From: Desulfolinea sp964487745
GTDB lineage: Bacteria; Chloroflexota; Anaerolineae; Anaerolineales; Villigracilaceae
NCBI GenBank assembly: GCA_964487745.1
Contig: CAZASG010000015.1
Coordinates: forward strand, 1-64,000
Length of the DNA: 64,000 bases
Direction: 5' to 3'
The notes under the pieces are model-generated. The model ran no database searches, was not told where the DNA came from, and saw nothing but the letters and a program-made list of their open reading frames with translations. Shown here piece after piece: positions 1 through 8,288 of the stretch. The translations under genes and the position numbers were made by a program. Numbering within the stretch: position 1 is the first letter of the stretch; each line of letters begins with the position of its first letter.

Positions 1-95
1 AATACTCCTTCCATCTGATTGACTTTTTATGTGTGCAGGTTTGAGCACTCCCGCTTTTTTCCACTAATTAGAAAGTGCTTTCCTGGCAGTCGTCG

Positions 96-123
96 TTATC
101 TACTTTTTTTTCTTGGGTATAAT
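96..123 (+). promoter_or_regulatory. Possible promoter of the ProRS-like gene
   Basis: A TATAAT hexamer lies at 118-123, 58 nt before the start codon at 182. The upstream hexamer TTATCT at 96-101 (16 nt spacing) is a poor -35 match, so only the -10 box is convincing. The rest of 1-181 holds no gene I can support. Confidence 0.35.
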
Positions 124-181
124 TGCGGCGCTTGACCAGTAGGATCACCCCTACGATAAAATATTATAAGGTACCCACCCT

Positions 182-1726
182 ATGAGATTGACAGAATTAT
201 TCAGCACTACCCTGCGCAAAGCCCCCACCGATGCTGAAACCGCCTCCTACCAATGGCTGGCACGCGGCGGATATATCCGTCCCGCCGCACATGGGGATTT
301 CGTCACCCTGCCCCTCGCCGAGCGTTCGCTGAACAAACTTCGGGCCAGACTCCGTTATGAAATGGAATCGCGTTCGGGTCAAGAGATCGGCGCGCATGCC
401 GAGGTCGAAGCATTGGCGTCCGGGGATGTGCAATCCTATCGTCAGTTACCCAAGCTGCTCTTTGCCTTCAATGAGCGTGCCCAAAAGGGACATCCCCGTT
501 TGGGCTTATTCGGTGCGGCACATTCGCCAAGCCTCGATCTCCACGTGCTGGCGGAATCCGAGAATACTCAGGGAACCTATCAAAAAATGCTCGACAAGGT
601 GCTGGCAGAGTTCTTCAGCAAGCTGGCGCTCAACGTTCCCAATACCGAACGTGGCAGCTATGCCTTCATCACCGCCAAGGGGACGGTCGATTATATCCGC
701 TGCCCGCAATGCGGCTATCTTGAGAAACAGGCTTCCGCTACACAGAAAAAAACCGCCCTGCCCACTGAAGAAGCCCTGCCTCTCGAAAAAGTGGAAACAC
801 CGGACGCGCGCACCATCGAAGCTCTGGCGAACTTTCTTGAAATTCCCAAAGAAAAGACCGCCAAAGCCGTCTTCATGATGGCGCAGATCGGGGATGCGGA
901 AAAACTCGTCTTCGCCATCCTGCGTGGCGATATGGACTTGAACGAAGCCAAATTGAAGGCTGCGCTCGGATCGCTCGCCCTTCGACCTGCCACCGATCAA
1001 GAAATTCTGGATGCCGGAGCCGTGCCCGGGTACGCCTCCCCCGTCGGCGTGAACAATGTGCTCATCATTGTGGATGATCTCATCCCCGAATCGGCGAACT
1101 TGGTCGCGGGCGCGAACGAAGCAGGCTATCACCTGCGCAACGTCAACTATGGTCGCGATTATGAAGCCGCCATCGTGGCCGATGTTGCCCTGACGAAGAT
1201 AGGCGATCCCTGCCCAAAATGCGAGACTAACCTCGCCCAGATCAAAGGCGTGGAATTGGTCGATACCGCTCCCGCCCGCGCACTGGATAACGCCACCTTT
1301 ACCGATGAGAAGGGCAAAGGTCAGCCTGTCTGGGCTGCCACCTGGACACTCGATCTGGGGCGCACGCTGGCGGCTGTGGCAGAAAGCCACCACGACGACT
1401 ACGGGCTGATCCTCCCACCCGCCATCACTCCCTACGACATCCATCTTGTCTGGCTGCCCGGAAAGAATATCGATACCCGTGGCGAAGCTGAAAACCTCTA
1501 CCTGAACCTGACCAATACCGGCTTCACCGTTCTTTTCGACGACCGCGATGCCCGCGCCGGAGAAAAATTCAACGATGCCGATCTGATCGGCTGTCCCGTG
1601 CGCATCACCGTCGGCGAGAAGGCCTTACAGGAAGATAGCGTCGAGATCAAGCTACGCCGCGAGAAAGATAAAGCGTTTGTCGAAATGGATGATATTGCAA
1701 ATTACGTGTTGGAGAATTTGGAATGA
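182..1726 (+). CDS. Proline-tRNA-ligase-like protein with eroded catalytic core and intact YbaK-type editing domain
   Basis: This 514-residue protein resembles bacterial-type ProRS, which usually has about 570 residues. The N-terminal segment 1-60 and the C-terminal HGTP anticodon-binding domain (about 420-514, with ARAGEKF and DADLIG) are ordinary. The YbaK/INS editing domain (about 205-340) keeps the KTAKAVF lysine, the GYASPVG loop, and GAN...H with VNYGRD. The catalytic core is abnormal. About 50 residues holding motif 1 and the THEE proline/ATP pocket are missing, the motif 2 arginine region reads FNERAQKGHPR, and the GHIFxLGxxYS segment is absent. Motif 3 keeps one arginine (DLGR). CPQC (174-177) and CPKC pairs may bind zinc. 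I infer that it cannot act as a normal synthetase and may be a tRNA-Pro editing or binding factor. Automatic annotation would call it proS. A 45-bp repeat begins at its stop codon. Confidence 0.8.
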   Translation: MRLTELFSTTLRKAPTDAETASYQWLARGGYIRPAAHGDFVTLPLAERSLNKLRARLRYEMESRSGQEIGAHAEVEALASGDVQSYRQLPKLLFAFNERAQKGHPRLGLFGAAHSPSLDLHVLAESENTQGTYQKMLDKVLAEFFSKLALNVPNTERGSYAFITAKGTVDYIRCPQCGYLEKQASATQKKTALPTEEALPLEKVETPDARTIEALANFLEIPKEKTAKAVFMMAQIGDAEKLVFAILRGDMDLNEAKLKAALGSLALRPATDQEILDAGAVPGYASPVGVNNVLIIVDDLIPESANLVAGANEAGYHLRNVNYGRDYEAAIVADVALTKIGDPCPKCETNLAQIKGVELVDTAPARALDNATFTDEKGKGQPVWAATWTLDLGRTLAAVAESHHDDYGLILPPAITPYDIHLVWLPGKNIDTRGEAENLYLNLTNTGFTVLFDDRDARAGEKFNDADLIGCPVRITVGEKALQEDSVEIKLRREKDKAFVEMDDIANYVLENLE

Positions 1727-1827
1727 TAGAACGCGGATAGTGCGGATAAAAATGGGTTTTCGCGGATTTTAAATTTTTAAAAAAGAATCCGTAAAAATCT
1801 ATCCGATCTTCCAAATCCGTGTATCCT
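1727..1827. repeat. CGCGGATT-rich intergenic repeat, left copy
   Basis: The first 45 bases after the ProRS-like stop (from 1726) match the block that starts at 2214 at about 40 of 45 positions. The remainder carries GCGGAT / ATCCG motifs in opposite orientations, giving imperfect hairpin potential. It fills the space before the GxxExxY gene. Confidence 0.7.
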
Positions 1828-1842
1828 TTTTTAGGAGGAAAG

Positions 1843-2217
1843 ATGCTTCACCAAGAGATTACGTCAGAAATTATCGCTGCATTTTATGCGGTCTACAACA
1901 CTCTTGGTTATGGTTTCCTTGAAAAAGTATATGAAAATGCCTTACGCATTGAGTTAGAAAAGCGCAGACTAAAAGTAAAGAAACAAATGCCCATCAAGGT
2001 TTTCTACGAAGGCAATATCATTGGCGAATACTATGCAGATTTGCTCGTTGCTGATAAAGTCATCGTAGAACTCAAAACGGCTGATAGGATTGCCAAAGCG
2101 CACGAAGCGCAATTACTTAACTATCTCAGAGCCACAAATATAGAAGTTGGTCTACTACTCAACTTTGGAGAAAAAGCCGAGTTCAAACGAAAGGTATTCA
2201 CCCGCAAAAAAAGATAG
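1843..2217 (+). CDS. GxxExxY family protein (PD-(D/E)XK-like fold)
   Basis: This 124-residue protein carries the family signature GFLEKVY near residue 29. A nuclease-like core follows: YADLLVADKVIVELK, where the Asp and the E-x-K triad fit the PD-(D/E)XK superfamily. The family is widespread and has no established cellular role. I chose ATG at 1843 because AGGAGG lies 5 nt upstream; an in-frame GTG at 1819 would place that site inside the gene. Near-identical direct repeats start right after the preceding gene and right after this gene, and a third related block follows at 2388, so the gene sits in a repeat-bounded cassette. This suggests mobility, but no transposase is present. Confidence 0.85.
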   Translation: MLHQEITSEIIAAFYAVYNTLGYGFLEKVYENALRIELEKRRLKVKKQMPIKVFYEGNIIGEYYADLLVADKVIVELKTADRIAKAHEAQLLNYLRATNIEVGLLLNFGEKAEFKRKVFTRKKR

Positions 2218-2312
2218 AACGCGGATAGCACAGATAAAAACGGGTTTTCGCGGATTGTTTTAAAATAATCAGTGAGAATCCGAACAATTCCGCCAAAATC
2301 CGCGTTCCATAG
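2214..2312. repeat. CGCGGATT-rich intergenic repeat, right copy
   Basis: A direct repeat of the 1726-1771 block starts at the GxxExxY stop codon. The distal half ends with ATTCCGCC and CGCGTTC-like words that recur at 31745-31775. Confidence 0.7.
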
Positions 2313-2387
2313 AAAAACCAAGATCTCAGAAAGCAAAATCACCTAAACGATAACCCAACAAAACCAACGAAACATCAATCCAAAAAG

Positions 2388-2432
2388 AATCCGCGAAAAT
2401 CCAACTCATCCACTAAATCCGCGTTCTATCAA
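2388..2432. repeat. Partial CGCGGATT-family repeat before the DegT gene
   Basis: It contains AATCCGCG twice and ends with CGCGTTCTATC, matching the ends of the neighbouring copies in inverted orientation. It leaves only about 10 nt before the DegT start, which has no clear ribosome-binding site. Confidence 0.55.
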
Positions 2433-2442
2433 AAACAAACTC

Positions 2443-3597
2443 ATGAAAAATAAAATCACCATGTCCTCCCCCGACCTGACCGACGCCGAGCGTCAGGCTG
2501 TCGCCAACGTCCTTGAAACCCCCATCCTCAGCATGGGACAACATGTCAAGGATTTCGAGCAAGCCTTCTGCGACCTGACCGGTGCAAAGCACGCCATCGC
2601 CGTCAACTCCGGCACGGCGGGACTGCACCTCTGCGTCCGTGCAACAGGGATCGGAGAAGGCGATCTGGTCATCACCACGCCCTTCTCCTTCGTCGCCTCG
2701 TCGAACGTGATGCTCTTCGAGAACGCCGTGCCCGTCTTCGTGGATATCGATCCACGCACGGGCAATATTGACCCCGAACTCGTCAAAGACGCGGTTGAAA
2801 ATATCGAAAAATATCTCCCGCGCAAAGGCGTGCACGTAGATGCGCCCATCAAAGCCATCCTGCCCGTCGACGTCTTCGGTCAACCAGCCGATATGGACCC
2901 GATCATGAAGATCGCCAAAGAGCATGATCTCGCCGTGATCGAAGATTCCTGTGAAGCCCTCGGCGCAGAATATAAAGGTCGCCCCGCCGGTGTGCTGGGA
3001 GATTTCGGTGTCTTTGCCTTCTATCCCAACAAACAGATGACCACCGGCGAAGGTGGTGTCATCATTACCGATAACGATAAGGATGCCGACTATATGCGCG
3101 CCCTCCGCAACCAGGGACGCGCGCCCGGCGATACCTGGCTCCAACACACGCATCTCGGCTATAACTATCGCCTCGATGAAATGTCGGCAGCGTTGGGCGC
3201 GGTCCAGATGACGAGGCTGAACGAACTGCTCGATAAACGGGAGCAAGTTGCGGACTGGTACGAGACGCGCCTGAGCGAAATCCCGGGCATCGAGATCCAG
3301 TTCGTCGAAGATTTCACCACGCGTATGTCGTGGTTTGTCTACGTCGTCCGTTTCGACCCATCCATTGATCGGGATACTCTCGCCCAAAAACTGATCGCGC
3401 GTGGTGTGCCGGTGCGCCCCTACTTCGCTCCCATCCATTTGCAGCCCTACATGGTCGAACGCTTTGGCTATCAGCCCGGCGACTTCCCCATCACCGAAGA
3501 CCTTGGCAATCGCAGTCTCGCGCTGCCCTTCTCCGGCGTGATGAGCGAAGAAGCTGTCGATCAGGTTTGCCACAACATCGCAGAGGAAATTCGATGA
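2443..3597 (+). CDS. DegT/DnrJ/EryC1/StrS family PLP-dependent aminotransferase
   Basis: This 384-residue protein belongs to the sugar aminotransferase family that makes amino-sugars for surface glycans. The N-terminus MSSPDLTDAE and VNSGTAGLHL (PLP phosphate binding) are typical. VIEDSCEALGA supplies the Asp that contacts the PLP ring nitrogen, and Lys197 in PNKQMTTGEGG should form the Schiff base. The length is normal for the family. The substrate cannot be read from sequence, and no sugar-nucleotide genes adjoin it. The start at 2443 lacks a good Shine-Dalgarno site; ATG at 2461 is an alternative. A G/C-rich repeat separates it from the next gene. Confidence 0.9.
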   Translation: MKNKITMSSPDLTDAERQAVANVLETPILSMGQHVKDFEQAFCDLTGAKHAIAVNSGTAGLHLCVRATGIGEGDLVITTPFSFVASSNVMLFENAVPVFVDIDPRTGNIDPELVKDAVENIEKYLPRKGVHVDAPIKAILPVDVFGQPADMDPIMKIAKEHDLAVIEDSCEALGAEYKGRPAGVLGDFGVFAFYPNKQMTTGEGGVIITDNDKDADYMRALRNQGRAPGDTWLQHTHLGYNYRLDEMSAALGAVQMTRLNELLDKREQVADWYETRLSEIPGIEIQFVEDFTTRMSWFVYVVRFDPSIDRDTLAQKLIARGVPVRPYFAPIHLQPYMVERFGYQPGDFPITEDLGNRSLALPFSGVMSEEAVDQVCHNIAEEIR

Positions 3598-3601
3598 CCA
3601 T

Positions 3602-3650
3602 CCCCCCAAATGTAAAGCATTTGGGGGGATGCCCGCAGGGCAGGGGGGCT
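3602..3650. repeat. REP-like G/C-rich inverted repeat
   Basis: CCCCCCAAATG and CATTTGGGGGG form a hairpin, followed by a GGATGCCCGCAGGGCAGG-like tail. Related blocks occur at 28124, 36474 and 53125-53282. The G-rich tail also supplies the only purine-rich site before the ATG at 3653. Confidence 0.65.
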
Positions 3651-3652
3651 AA

Positions 3653-4561
3653 ATGAACGCTGGCGTCTTTCTCCCCCCGCGCCGCCGCGGCGTTCTCGTC
3701 CACGGTATTTTGCTCGCCATTTTAGGCGGCATTGCGATCGGGGGCACTATGGGCGTCTCGCGCGCTGAAGTCGGACCGATCTTCATGGTTTACATTTTGG
3801 TCACGCTCATCGCTGCCTTGCCCCTGCCGCTCATCGGTTACCGTGCCTACGCGCTCCTACGCGCCAACTATCACCTTGGGCGCGAAACGCTCAAATTCTC
3901 GTGGGGCTTGCGCATCGAAGAAATTCCCCTCACCGACGTGGAATGGGTACGCCCCGCCAACGATCTGACTCTCCCCCTGCGCCTGCCGCGCTTCCGCCTG
4001 CCCGGCTCCATTTTGGGACTACGCCGCCATACCGATCTCGGCGTGGTGGAATTCATCGCATCGGATGCGAAGGAACTGCTGCTCGTGGCGACCGCCAAAC
4101 GCGTTTTTGCCATATCGCCAAAGGACCCACGCCGCTTCGCACGTGAATTTCAGCTTGCTACCGAAATGGGAAGTTTGGATCCAGCCCAGGCATATTCCAC
4201 CTACCCCTCCTTCATCGTCGCCGAAGCCTGGAAGAGCCTCCTCGCCCGCTACCTGTGGATCAGCGGCCTGCTCCTCAACGTCGGTTTGCTGGCGTGGACA
4301 AGTTTCCTCGTCCCTAGTCTCGAGGGCATCCCTCTCGGCTTCGACTTGAGCGGTGCTCCCCAAGGACCTTTCCCCCCCGTCCAGTTGATGCTTCTTCCAT
4401 TAATTAGCGCCGCCCTCTTCCTCGTTGGCTGGATCGCAGGTTTATACTTCTATCGCTGGGAAGAACAGCGCGTGCTCGCCTTCATCATCTGGATATCCAG
4501 CACCCTGACGGGGATTTTATTCTTGGTCGCAGTTCTATTTGCAATTGCCACGCCAATATAG
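3653..4561 (+). CDS. Membrane protein with bacterial PH-like domain
   Basis: This 302-residue protein has two N-terminal membrane segments (about 15-33 and 40-62). A soluble beta-rich stretch follows (about 70-170, containing WGLRIEEIPLTDVEWV and LATAKRVFAISPKDPRRFARE), then three more hydrophobic segments. The soluble part resembles the bacterial PH (bPH) domains found between membrane helices in many Gram-positive and Chloroflexota proteins. The family assignment rests on general pattern only, and no function is known. It follows the DegT gene by 55 nt and may be cotranscribed with it. Confidence 0.6.
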   Translation: MNAGVFLPPRRRGVLVHGILLAILGGIAIGGTMGVSRAEVGPIFMVYILVTLIAALPLPLIGYRAYALLRANYHLGRETLKFSWGLRIEEIPLTDVEWVRPANDLTLPLRLPRFRLPGSILGLRRHTDLGVVEFIASDAKELLLVATAKRVFAISPKDPRRFAREFQLATEMGSLDPAQAYSTYPSFIVAEAWKSLLARYLWISGLLLNVGLLAWTSFLVPSLEGIPLGFDLSGAPQGPFPPVQLMLLPLISAALFLVGWIAGLYFYRWEEQRVLAFIIWISSTLTGILFLVAVLFAIATPI

Positions 4562-4584
4562 TTTCCCTTATTTACGGAACGACC

Positions 4585-4884
4585 ATGAAAAGCATATTTC
4601 CCGAACCGATTCAAAACTTACCCAAAGCAGATATTCCGCTAAAAGGGCTTAGTGCCTACCTTTCACAAGCCGAGAATCACCAGATTCTATTCATGGAATT
4701 TGAAGAGGATGTTGAATTACCCGAACATGCGCATGATGCACAAATAGGAATCGTGCTCGAAGGGAAAATCGACCTAGTTATTGATGGGGAAAAATACACT
4801 TATCAAAAAGGGGATCGGTATTATATTCCCGCGGGCGTAAAACACTCGGCAAAAATATATGCCAGATATTACCTTTTTCAATGA
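4585..4884 (+). CDS. Cupin-domain protein
   Basis: This 99-residue single-domain cupin carries motif 1 (EHAHDAQIGIVLEGKIDLVIDG) and motif 2 (GDRYYIPAGVKHSAK). The two His of the first motif, the Glu and the motif 2 His fit a metal-binding beta-barrel. The gene is more AT-rich than its neighbours. The start has only a weak upstream GGAA. Small stand-alone cupins have varied roles, so no substrate is proposed. Confidence 0.85.
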   Translation: MKSIFPEPIQNLPKADIPLKGLSAYLSQAENHQILFMEFEEDVELPEHAHDAQIGIVLEGKIDLVIDGEKYTYQKGDRYYIPAGVKHSAKIYARYYLFQ

Positions 4885-4920
4885 ACCTGATCGTTATCAA
4901 ACGAAATAACCGACAATCTT

Positions 4921-5712
4921 ATGCCCCAACTACTTCTCGGTTTTCTATTCGCAGTTTTTATCGCCCTGCTCGCCTATAAAGCCAAAAGTCTCGATAAAAG
5001 CGGTGCCATTGCCGCCATCGTCGAAGGGACGCTTATCTTCGGTCTCGGCGGCTGGGAGTGGGCGATCCTTTTGCTGACCTTCTTCATCTCATCCAGCGCG
5101 CTCTCGAAGATGTTCAAATCTCACAAAAAAGGTTTGAAAGAAAAGTTCGACAAAGGCAGCCGCCGTGACGCCATGCAAGTCATCGGGAACGGGGGCTTGG
5201 CATCCATCTTTGCCGCTCTGAGCTACTTCTTCCCCGAATCGCTCTGGACGTGGCTCGGCTTCGCCGCCGCGCTGGCAGCCGTCAACGCCGATACCTGGGC
5301 AACAGAGTTGGGCGTGCTCAACCCAACCCGTCCCCGCATGATCACCAACCTGAAGCTAAAAGTAGAAAAAGGGACATCCGGTGGAATTTCTGTGGGGGGC
5401 ACATTAGCATCTCTGGCAGGCGCGGCGCTGATCGGTCTTCTTGCAGGCATCTTTACCCCGCATGGAGACTTTCTCCCCATCTTTATCCTCATCTCCATCG
5501 CCGGACTGCTCGGCGCACTTTTTGACTCATATCTCGGCGCAACGGTGCAAGCCATTTATCACTGTCCCGCCTGCGAAAAAGAAACCGAACGCCACCCCGT
5601 TCATCTTTGCGGCACGGAGACAAAATTCAAACGTGGCTTCAACTGGCTGACGAATGATTGGGTCAACTTTGCCTGTGCGACGGCTGGGGTTTTAATCGCG
5701 TTGATATTTTGA
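4921..5712 (+). CDS. DUF92 family integral membrane protein
   Basis: This 263-residue polytopic membrane protein has the DUF92 hallmarks: an early DKSGAIAA segment, then SSALSKMFK, NGGLASIFA, NADTWATELG and KGTSGGISVGGTLASLAGA. DUF92 includes VTE6-type phytyl-phosphate kinases of phototrophs, and non-phototrophic bacteria carry homologues of unknown substrate. A polyprenyl or phytyl phosphate kinase is a reasonable guess only. A Cys pair (CPACEKE) lies in the loop before the last helix. The start has no strong ribosome-binding site. Confidence 0.85.
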   Translation: MPQLLLGFLFAVFIALLAYKAKSLDKSGAIAAIVEGTLIFGLGGWEWAILLLTFFISSSALSKMFKSHKKGLKEKFDKGSRRDAMQVIGNGGLASIFAALSYFFPESLWTWLGFAAALAAVNADTWATELGVLNPTRPRMITNLKLKVEKGTSGGISVGGTLASLAGAALIGLLAGIFTPHGDFLPIFILISIAGLLGALFDSYLGATVQAIYHCPACEKETERHPVHLCGTETKFKRGFNWLTNDWVNFACATAGVLIALIF

Positions 5713-5750
5713 AGGGAAAAGAGCCTTTGCAATCTTACTTAATAAGCGGG

Positions 5751-6386
5751 CTAATACGCAGAAATACCGATCAACCAATCACCAATGTTTATTATCGTAG
5801 AAAGATAATAATAAAATATCAACATTATCAAAACCGTACTTATTAAACCGCCAAGCCCTAAATTAAGAAATACCCGAGAAGTTTCAAAAGAGAATACCTT
5901 ATAGATCATGAACCATATTGGAGTAGAAGAAACATATACTCCTAAAAGAAATAAGGGCAAAGCATTTAAAGAATATGGAATATAAATAGAATTAGTAAAT
6001 TCAAGGATACTCAGGATTGGGATTAGGCTCCAAGCATGCAGAAGTGTTTCTGACAATGGGAGCTTTCTGATTGGAGAAAGTATCAATGTCCATATTACAA
6101 ACAGACCAATCACCAAATTAAGCAAGAAATAAGAGATCATCAAATCTTGATCATTATCAGCAATATAGAAGAGTAAGCTAACTACAGCACCTATATAAGT
6201 TATCAATATGAACGCTATTACGCCCCATTTACGACTAATGGGAATAACCGTGATTTTATATTTTGGATACCACAAAGATTGATCGAATTTTAAGATAATT
6301 GTCTTTTTAAAAACTAAAAGCACTACTATAAAAGCAATTATTGGCAACACTATTAGGAAAGCAATCGCTGTGTATTTTATTAGCAT
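5751..6386 (-). CDS. AT-rich hypothetical membrane protein
   Basis: This protein has 211 residues and about six hydrophobic helices, with no family I recognise. Base composition is clearly richer in A+T than the flanking genes and codon choice follows (many AUA and UUA), which suggests recent acquisition. I place the start at ATG 6386 because GGAAGGA lies just upstream; an in-frame TTG at 6401 would put that site within the gene. It converges with DUF92 and ends 38 nt from it. Confidence 0.6.
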   Translation of the reverse strand: MLIKYTAIAFLIVLPIIAFIVVLLVFKKTIILKFDQSLWYPKYKITVIPISRKWGVIAFILITYIGAVVSLLFYIADNDQDLMISYFLLNLVIGLFVIWTLILSPIRKLPLSETLLHAWSLIPILSILEFTNSIYIPYSLNALPLFLLGVYVSSTPIWFMIYKVFSFETSRVFLNLGLGGLISTVLIMLIFYYYLSTIINIGDWLIGISAY

Positions 6387-6417
6387 TTCCCATCCTTCCA
6401 AACAACATATCTCTACT

Positions 6418-7731
6418 TCAATTCATTATCGGACCTGTTCGCTCAAAATATAAGTCCATGATCGTTTGTGCCAAGCTGGTCGAGTCGTGTCGCCACGGGA
6501 ACTCGCGGTCAAGTAGATCAGCCGTATAAAGCCGACGATCACCGGATAATTCATCGCCGATGGCGACCCATTCCGTATTTTCTGGCAGAGTCGCTTCGTG
6601 GCAATCATTCGCGATGACCAGCTCGATCAACCCCTCTCCAACATGATCTTCCAAAGCAGCCAGATGGTCGTAACAGGAATACGCATCCGTTTCACCGGAT
6701 TGCGAGGCAACATTGCAGACAAAGAGTTTCAAGGCACGGCTTGCCCGTACCGCCGAGACCACATCTTTAACCAGCAAATTGGGCAAAATACTGGTGTATA
6801 AACTGCCCGGACCGATCACGATCACGTCTGCGGCAAGAATAGCACGGATAACCGGCGGGAAGGCAGCCGCATTATCCGGCTCAAGCCAGACACGCCGAAC
6901 GCGCCCGGCAAATTCCGGGATACGGCTCTCCCCCTCCACGCGGACTTCATACGCTGAATGCGGTAACGACATATCGGCGACCAACTTCACGTCATGGAGC
7001 GTGGACGGAAGCACACGTCCATGCACCGACAGGACTCTGCCCGATTCCGCAACTGCTTCCTCGAACGATCCGGTGATGTTGCTTAATGCGCTGATAAATA
7101 GGTTGCCGAAGGAGTGTCCACTTAATCCATCCGCTTCACTGAAGCGATACTGGAAAAGCTGCGTCATCATCGTTTCATCATTGGAGAGAGCTGCCAGACA
7201 ATTGCGAATATCCCCCGGCGGCAGGATGCCCATTGTCTCGCGCAATTTGCCCGAGGAGCCGCCATCGTCTGCGACGGTGACGACGGCAGTCAGGTTGTAG
7301 GTGTAGGCTTTCAAGCCGCGCAAAAGCGTGGAAAGCCCAGTCCCACCTCCAATCACGACAATCCGCGGACCGCGCCCGCGACGGCTATAATCCGCCAACT
7401 CGTTGACGATCTGCCTGCCAGGGCGTAAAAAGGGACGTAAAAGCGCTCGATTCAATCCCCAGATCCCATAGGCGACGATACCCACACCGATCCCGCCGAA
7501 GATGAGAATACGGAGCGGGCGCGGCAAAAAGCGCAGGGCAATAAAAGAGAGTGCCGGCAGCCACCAGGTTTCGGGCGCAGTGCGATAGAAATCGAGCAGG
7601 AAATATGCCAAGCCCACACCCAAGAGAGTGACACCAGCCAGCACAAAACCGATCCAGCGTTTAACGCCCAGCCCGGGCGCCAGCCAACGCAGGGACAGAC
7701 GTAGATTTTCACGAAAACGGGAGGACTTCAT
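6418..7731 (-). CDS. yvcK: YvcK/CofD-like gluconeogenesis factor
   Basis: This 437-residue protein has two N-terminal membrane segments (about 25-75), then the YvcK fold: VVIGGGTGLSTLLRGLK, TVADDGGSSGKLRE, LPPGDIRNCLAALS, GHSFGNLFISAL and GPGSLYTSILPNLLV. YvcK homologues bind UDP-N-acetylglucosamine and are needed for growth on gluconeogenic carbon and for cell-wall homeostasis in Firmicutes and Mycobacteria. The extra membrane anchor is often seen in environmental lineages. A consensus promoter puts transcription initiation at the ATG itself, so the mRNA is probably leaderless. Confidence 0.93.
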   Translation of the reverse strand: MKSSRFRENLRLSLRWLAPGLGVKRWIGFVLAGVTLLGVGLAYFLLDFYRTAPETWWLPALSFIALRFLPRPLRILIFGGIGVGIVAYGIWGLNRALLRPFLRPGRQIVNELADYSRRGRGPRIVVIGGGTGLSTLLRGLKAYTYNLTAVVTVADDGGSSGKLRETMGILPPGDIRNCLAALSNDETMMTQLFQYRFSEADGLSGHSFGNLFISALSNITGSFEEAVAESGRVLSVHGRVLPSTLHDVKLVADMSLPHSAYEVRVEGESRIPEFAGRVRRVWLEPDNAAAFPPVIRAILAADVIVIGPGSLYTSILPNLLVKDVVSAVRASRALKLFVCNVASQSGETDAYSCYDHLAALEDHVGEGLIELVIANDCHEATLPENTEWVAIGDELSGDRRLYTADLLDREFPWRHDSTSLAQTIMDLYFERTGPIMN

Positions 7732-7737
7732 TATTTG

Positions 7738-7766
7738 ATAATAGCAAGGTTTGAGGGAAGGGTCAA
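7738..7766 (-). promoter_or_regulatory. Consensus promoter of yvcK, leaderless
   Basis: On the minus strand TTGACC (7766-7761) is separated by 17 nt from TATTAT (7743-7738). Initiation 7 nt after the -10 box falls on the A of the yvcK ATG at 7731. Confidence 0.75.
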
Positions 7767-7776
7767 CAAGACCTAC

Positions 7777-7821
7777 GCGGACATCAATGTCCGCGCTATA
7801 AGCTAAAGCCCCTTCGGGGCT
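7777..7821. repeat. Two small hairpins between yvcK and the response regulator
   Basis: GCGGACAT/ATGTCCGC (7777-7794) and AGCCCC/GGGGCT (7807-7821) are tandem inverted repeats of the kind scattered through intergenic regions. No coding potential is seen in 7767-7847. Confidence 0.5.
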
Positions 7822-7847
7822 GAAAACAGGGCGCTTATCACCCTTAT

Positions 7848-7888
7848 GTAAATAGCCCGCCGGATTTATCCGCGGGCGAGCTATTTAC
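7848..7888 (-). terminator. Hairpin at the end of the response regulator gene
   Basis: GTAAATAGC and GCTATTTAC close a long stem with an inner GCCCGC/GCGGGC pairing. It overlaps the response regulator stop codon and so probably ends the three-gene operon, but there is no T-run on either strand. Confidence 0.5.
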
Positions 7889-8286
7889 TCAGCAATCTCC
7901 AAGGCTTCTTCCACCAGCCGCTTTAATTTTGAAGGCAGGATCGGTTTATTCTCGATCTCCGCGCCCAGTTCCTTTAAATCCTGAAAGACTTCGGCATCTG
8001 CAACCACGCTCAAGACGATGACCGGCTGTTCGAATTGATATTTCTGCCGAAAGGTGCGCAGTAGATACATACCCGGATAATGCCCAAAACGCTCTTCCGT
8101 TTCGCCGGGCGGGATAATGAGATCGAGCAGGATCAGATCACAGGCACGCAGAGTCTCGATATTATCGAGGGCTTCCTTGACAGTATAAAAACGTTCAATC
8201 GCGTATCCGCCCCGCTCGAGCGGACGGACTACGTCGTTAATAATATCGGTATCGTCTTCGATCCAAACGATTTTCTTTTTACTCAT
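7885..8286 (-). CDS. Single-domain response regulator (CheY-like)
   Basis: This 133-residue receiver domain has no output module. The acidic pair (IEDDTD), phospho-acceptor Asp55 (LILLDLIIPPG) and the later Lys-Pro (NKPILP) are present. The insert PPGETEERFGHYPGMYLL lengthens the loop after the phosphorylation site. The gene starts 2 nt after the histidine kinase stop, so kinase and receiver are translationally coupled and almost certainly cognate. Output must pass through protein contact or a further relay. Confidence 0.9.
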   Translation of the reverse strand: MSKKKIVWIEDDTDIINDVVRPLERGGYAIERFYTVKEALDNIETLRACDLILLDLIIPPGETEERFGHYPGMYLLRTFRQKYQFEQPVIVLSVVADAEVFQDLKELGAEIENKPILPSKLKRLVEEALEIAE

Positions 8287-8288
8287 CT

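Noticed and set aside
2413..3609. 398-codon open frame on the minus strand
   Set aside because: It is wholly antisense to the DegT aminotransferase, with no domain or ribosome-binding site. It is a shadow of a GC-biased codon pattern.
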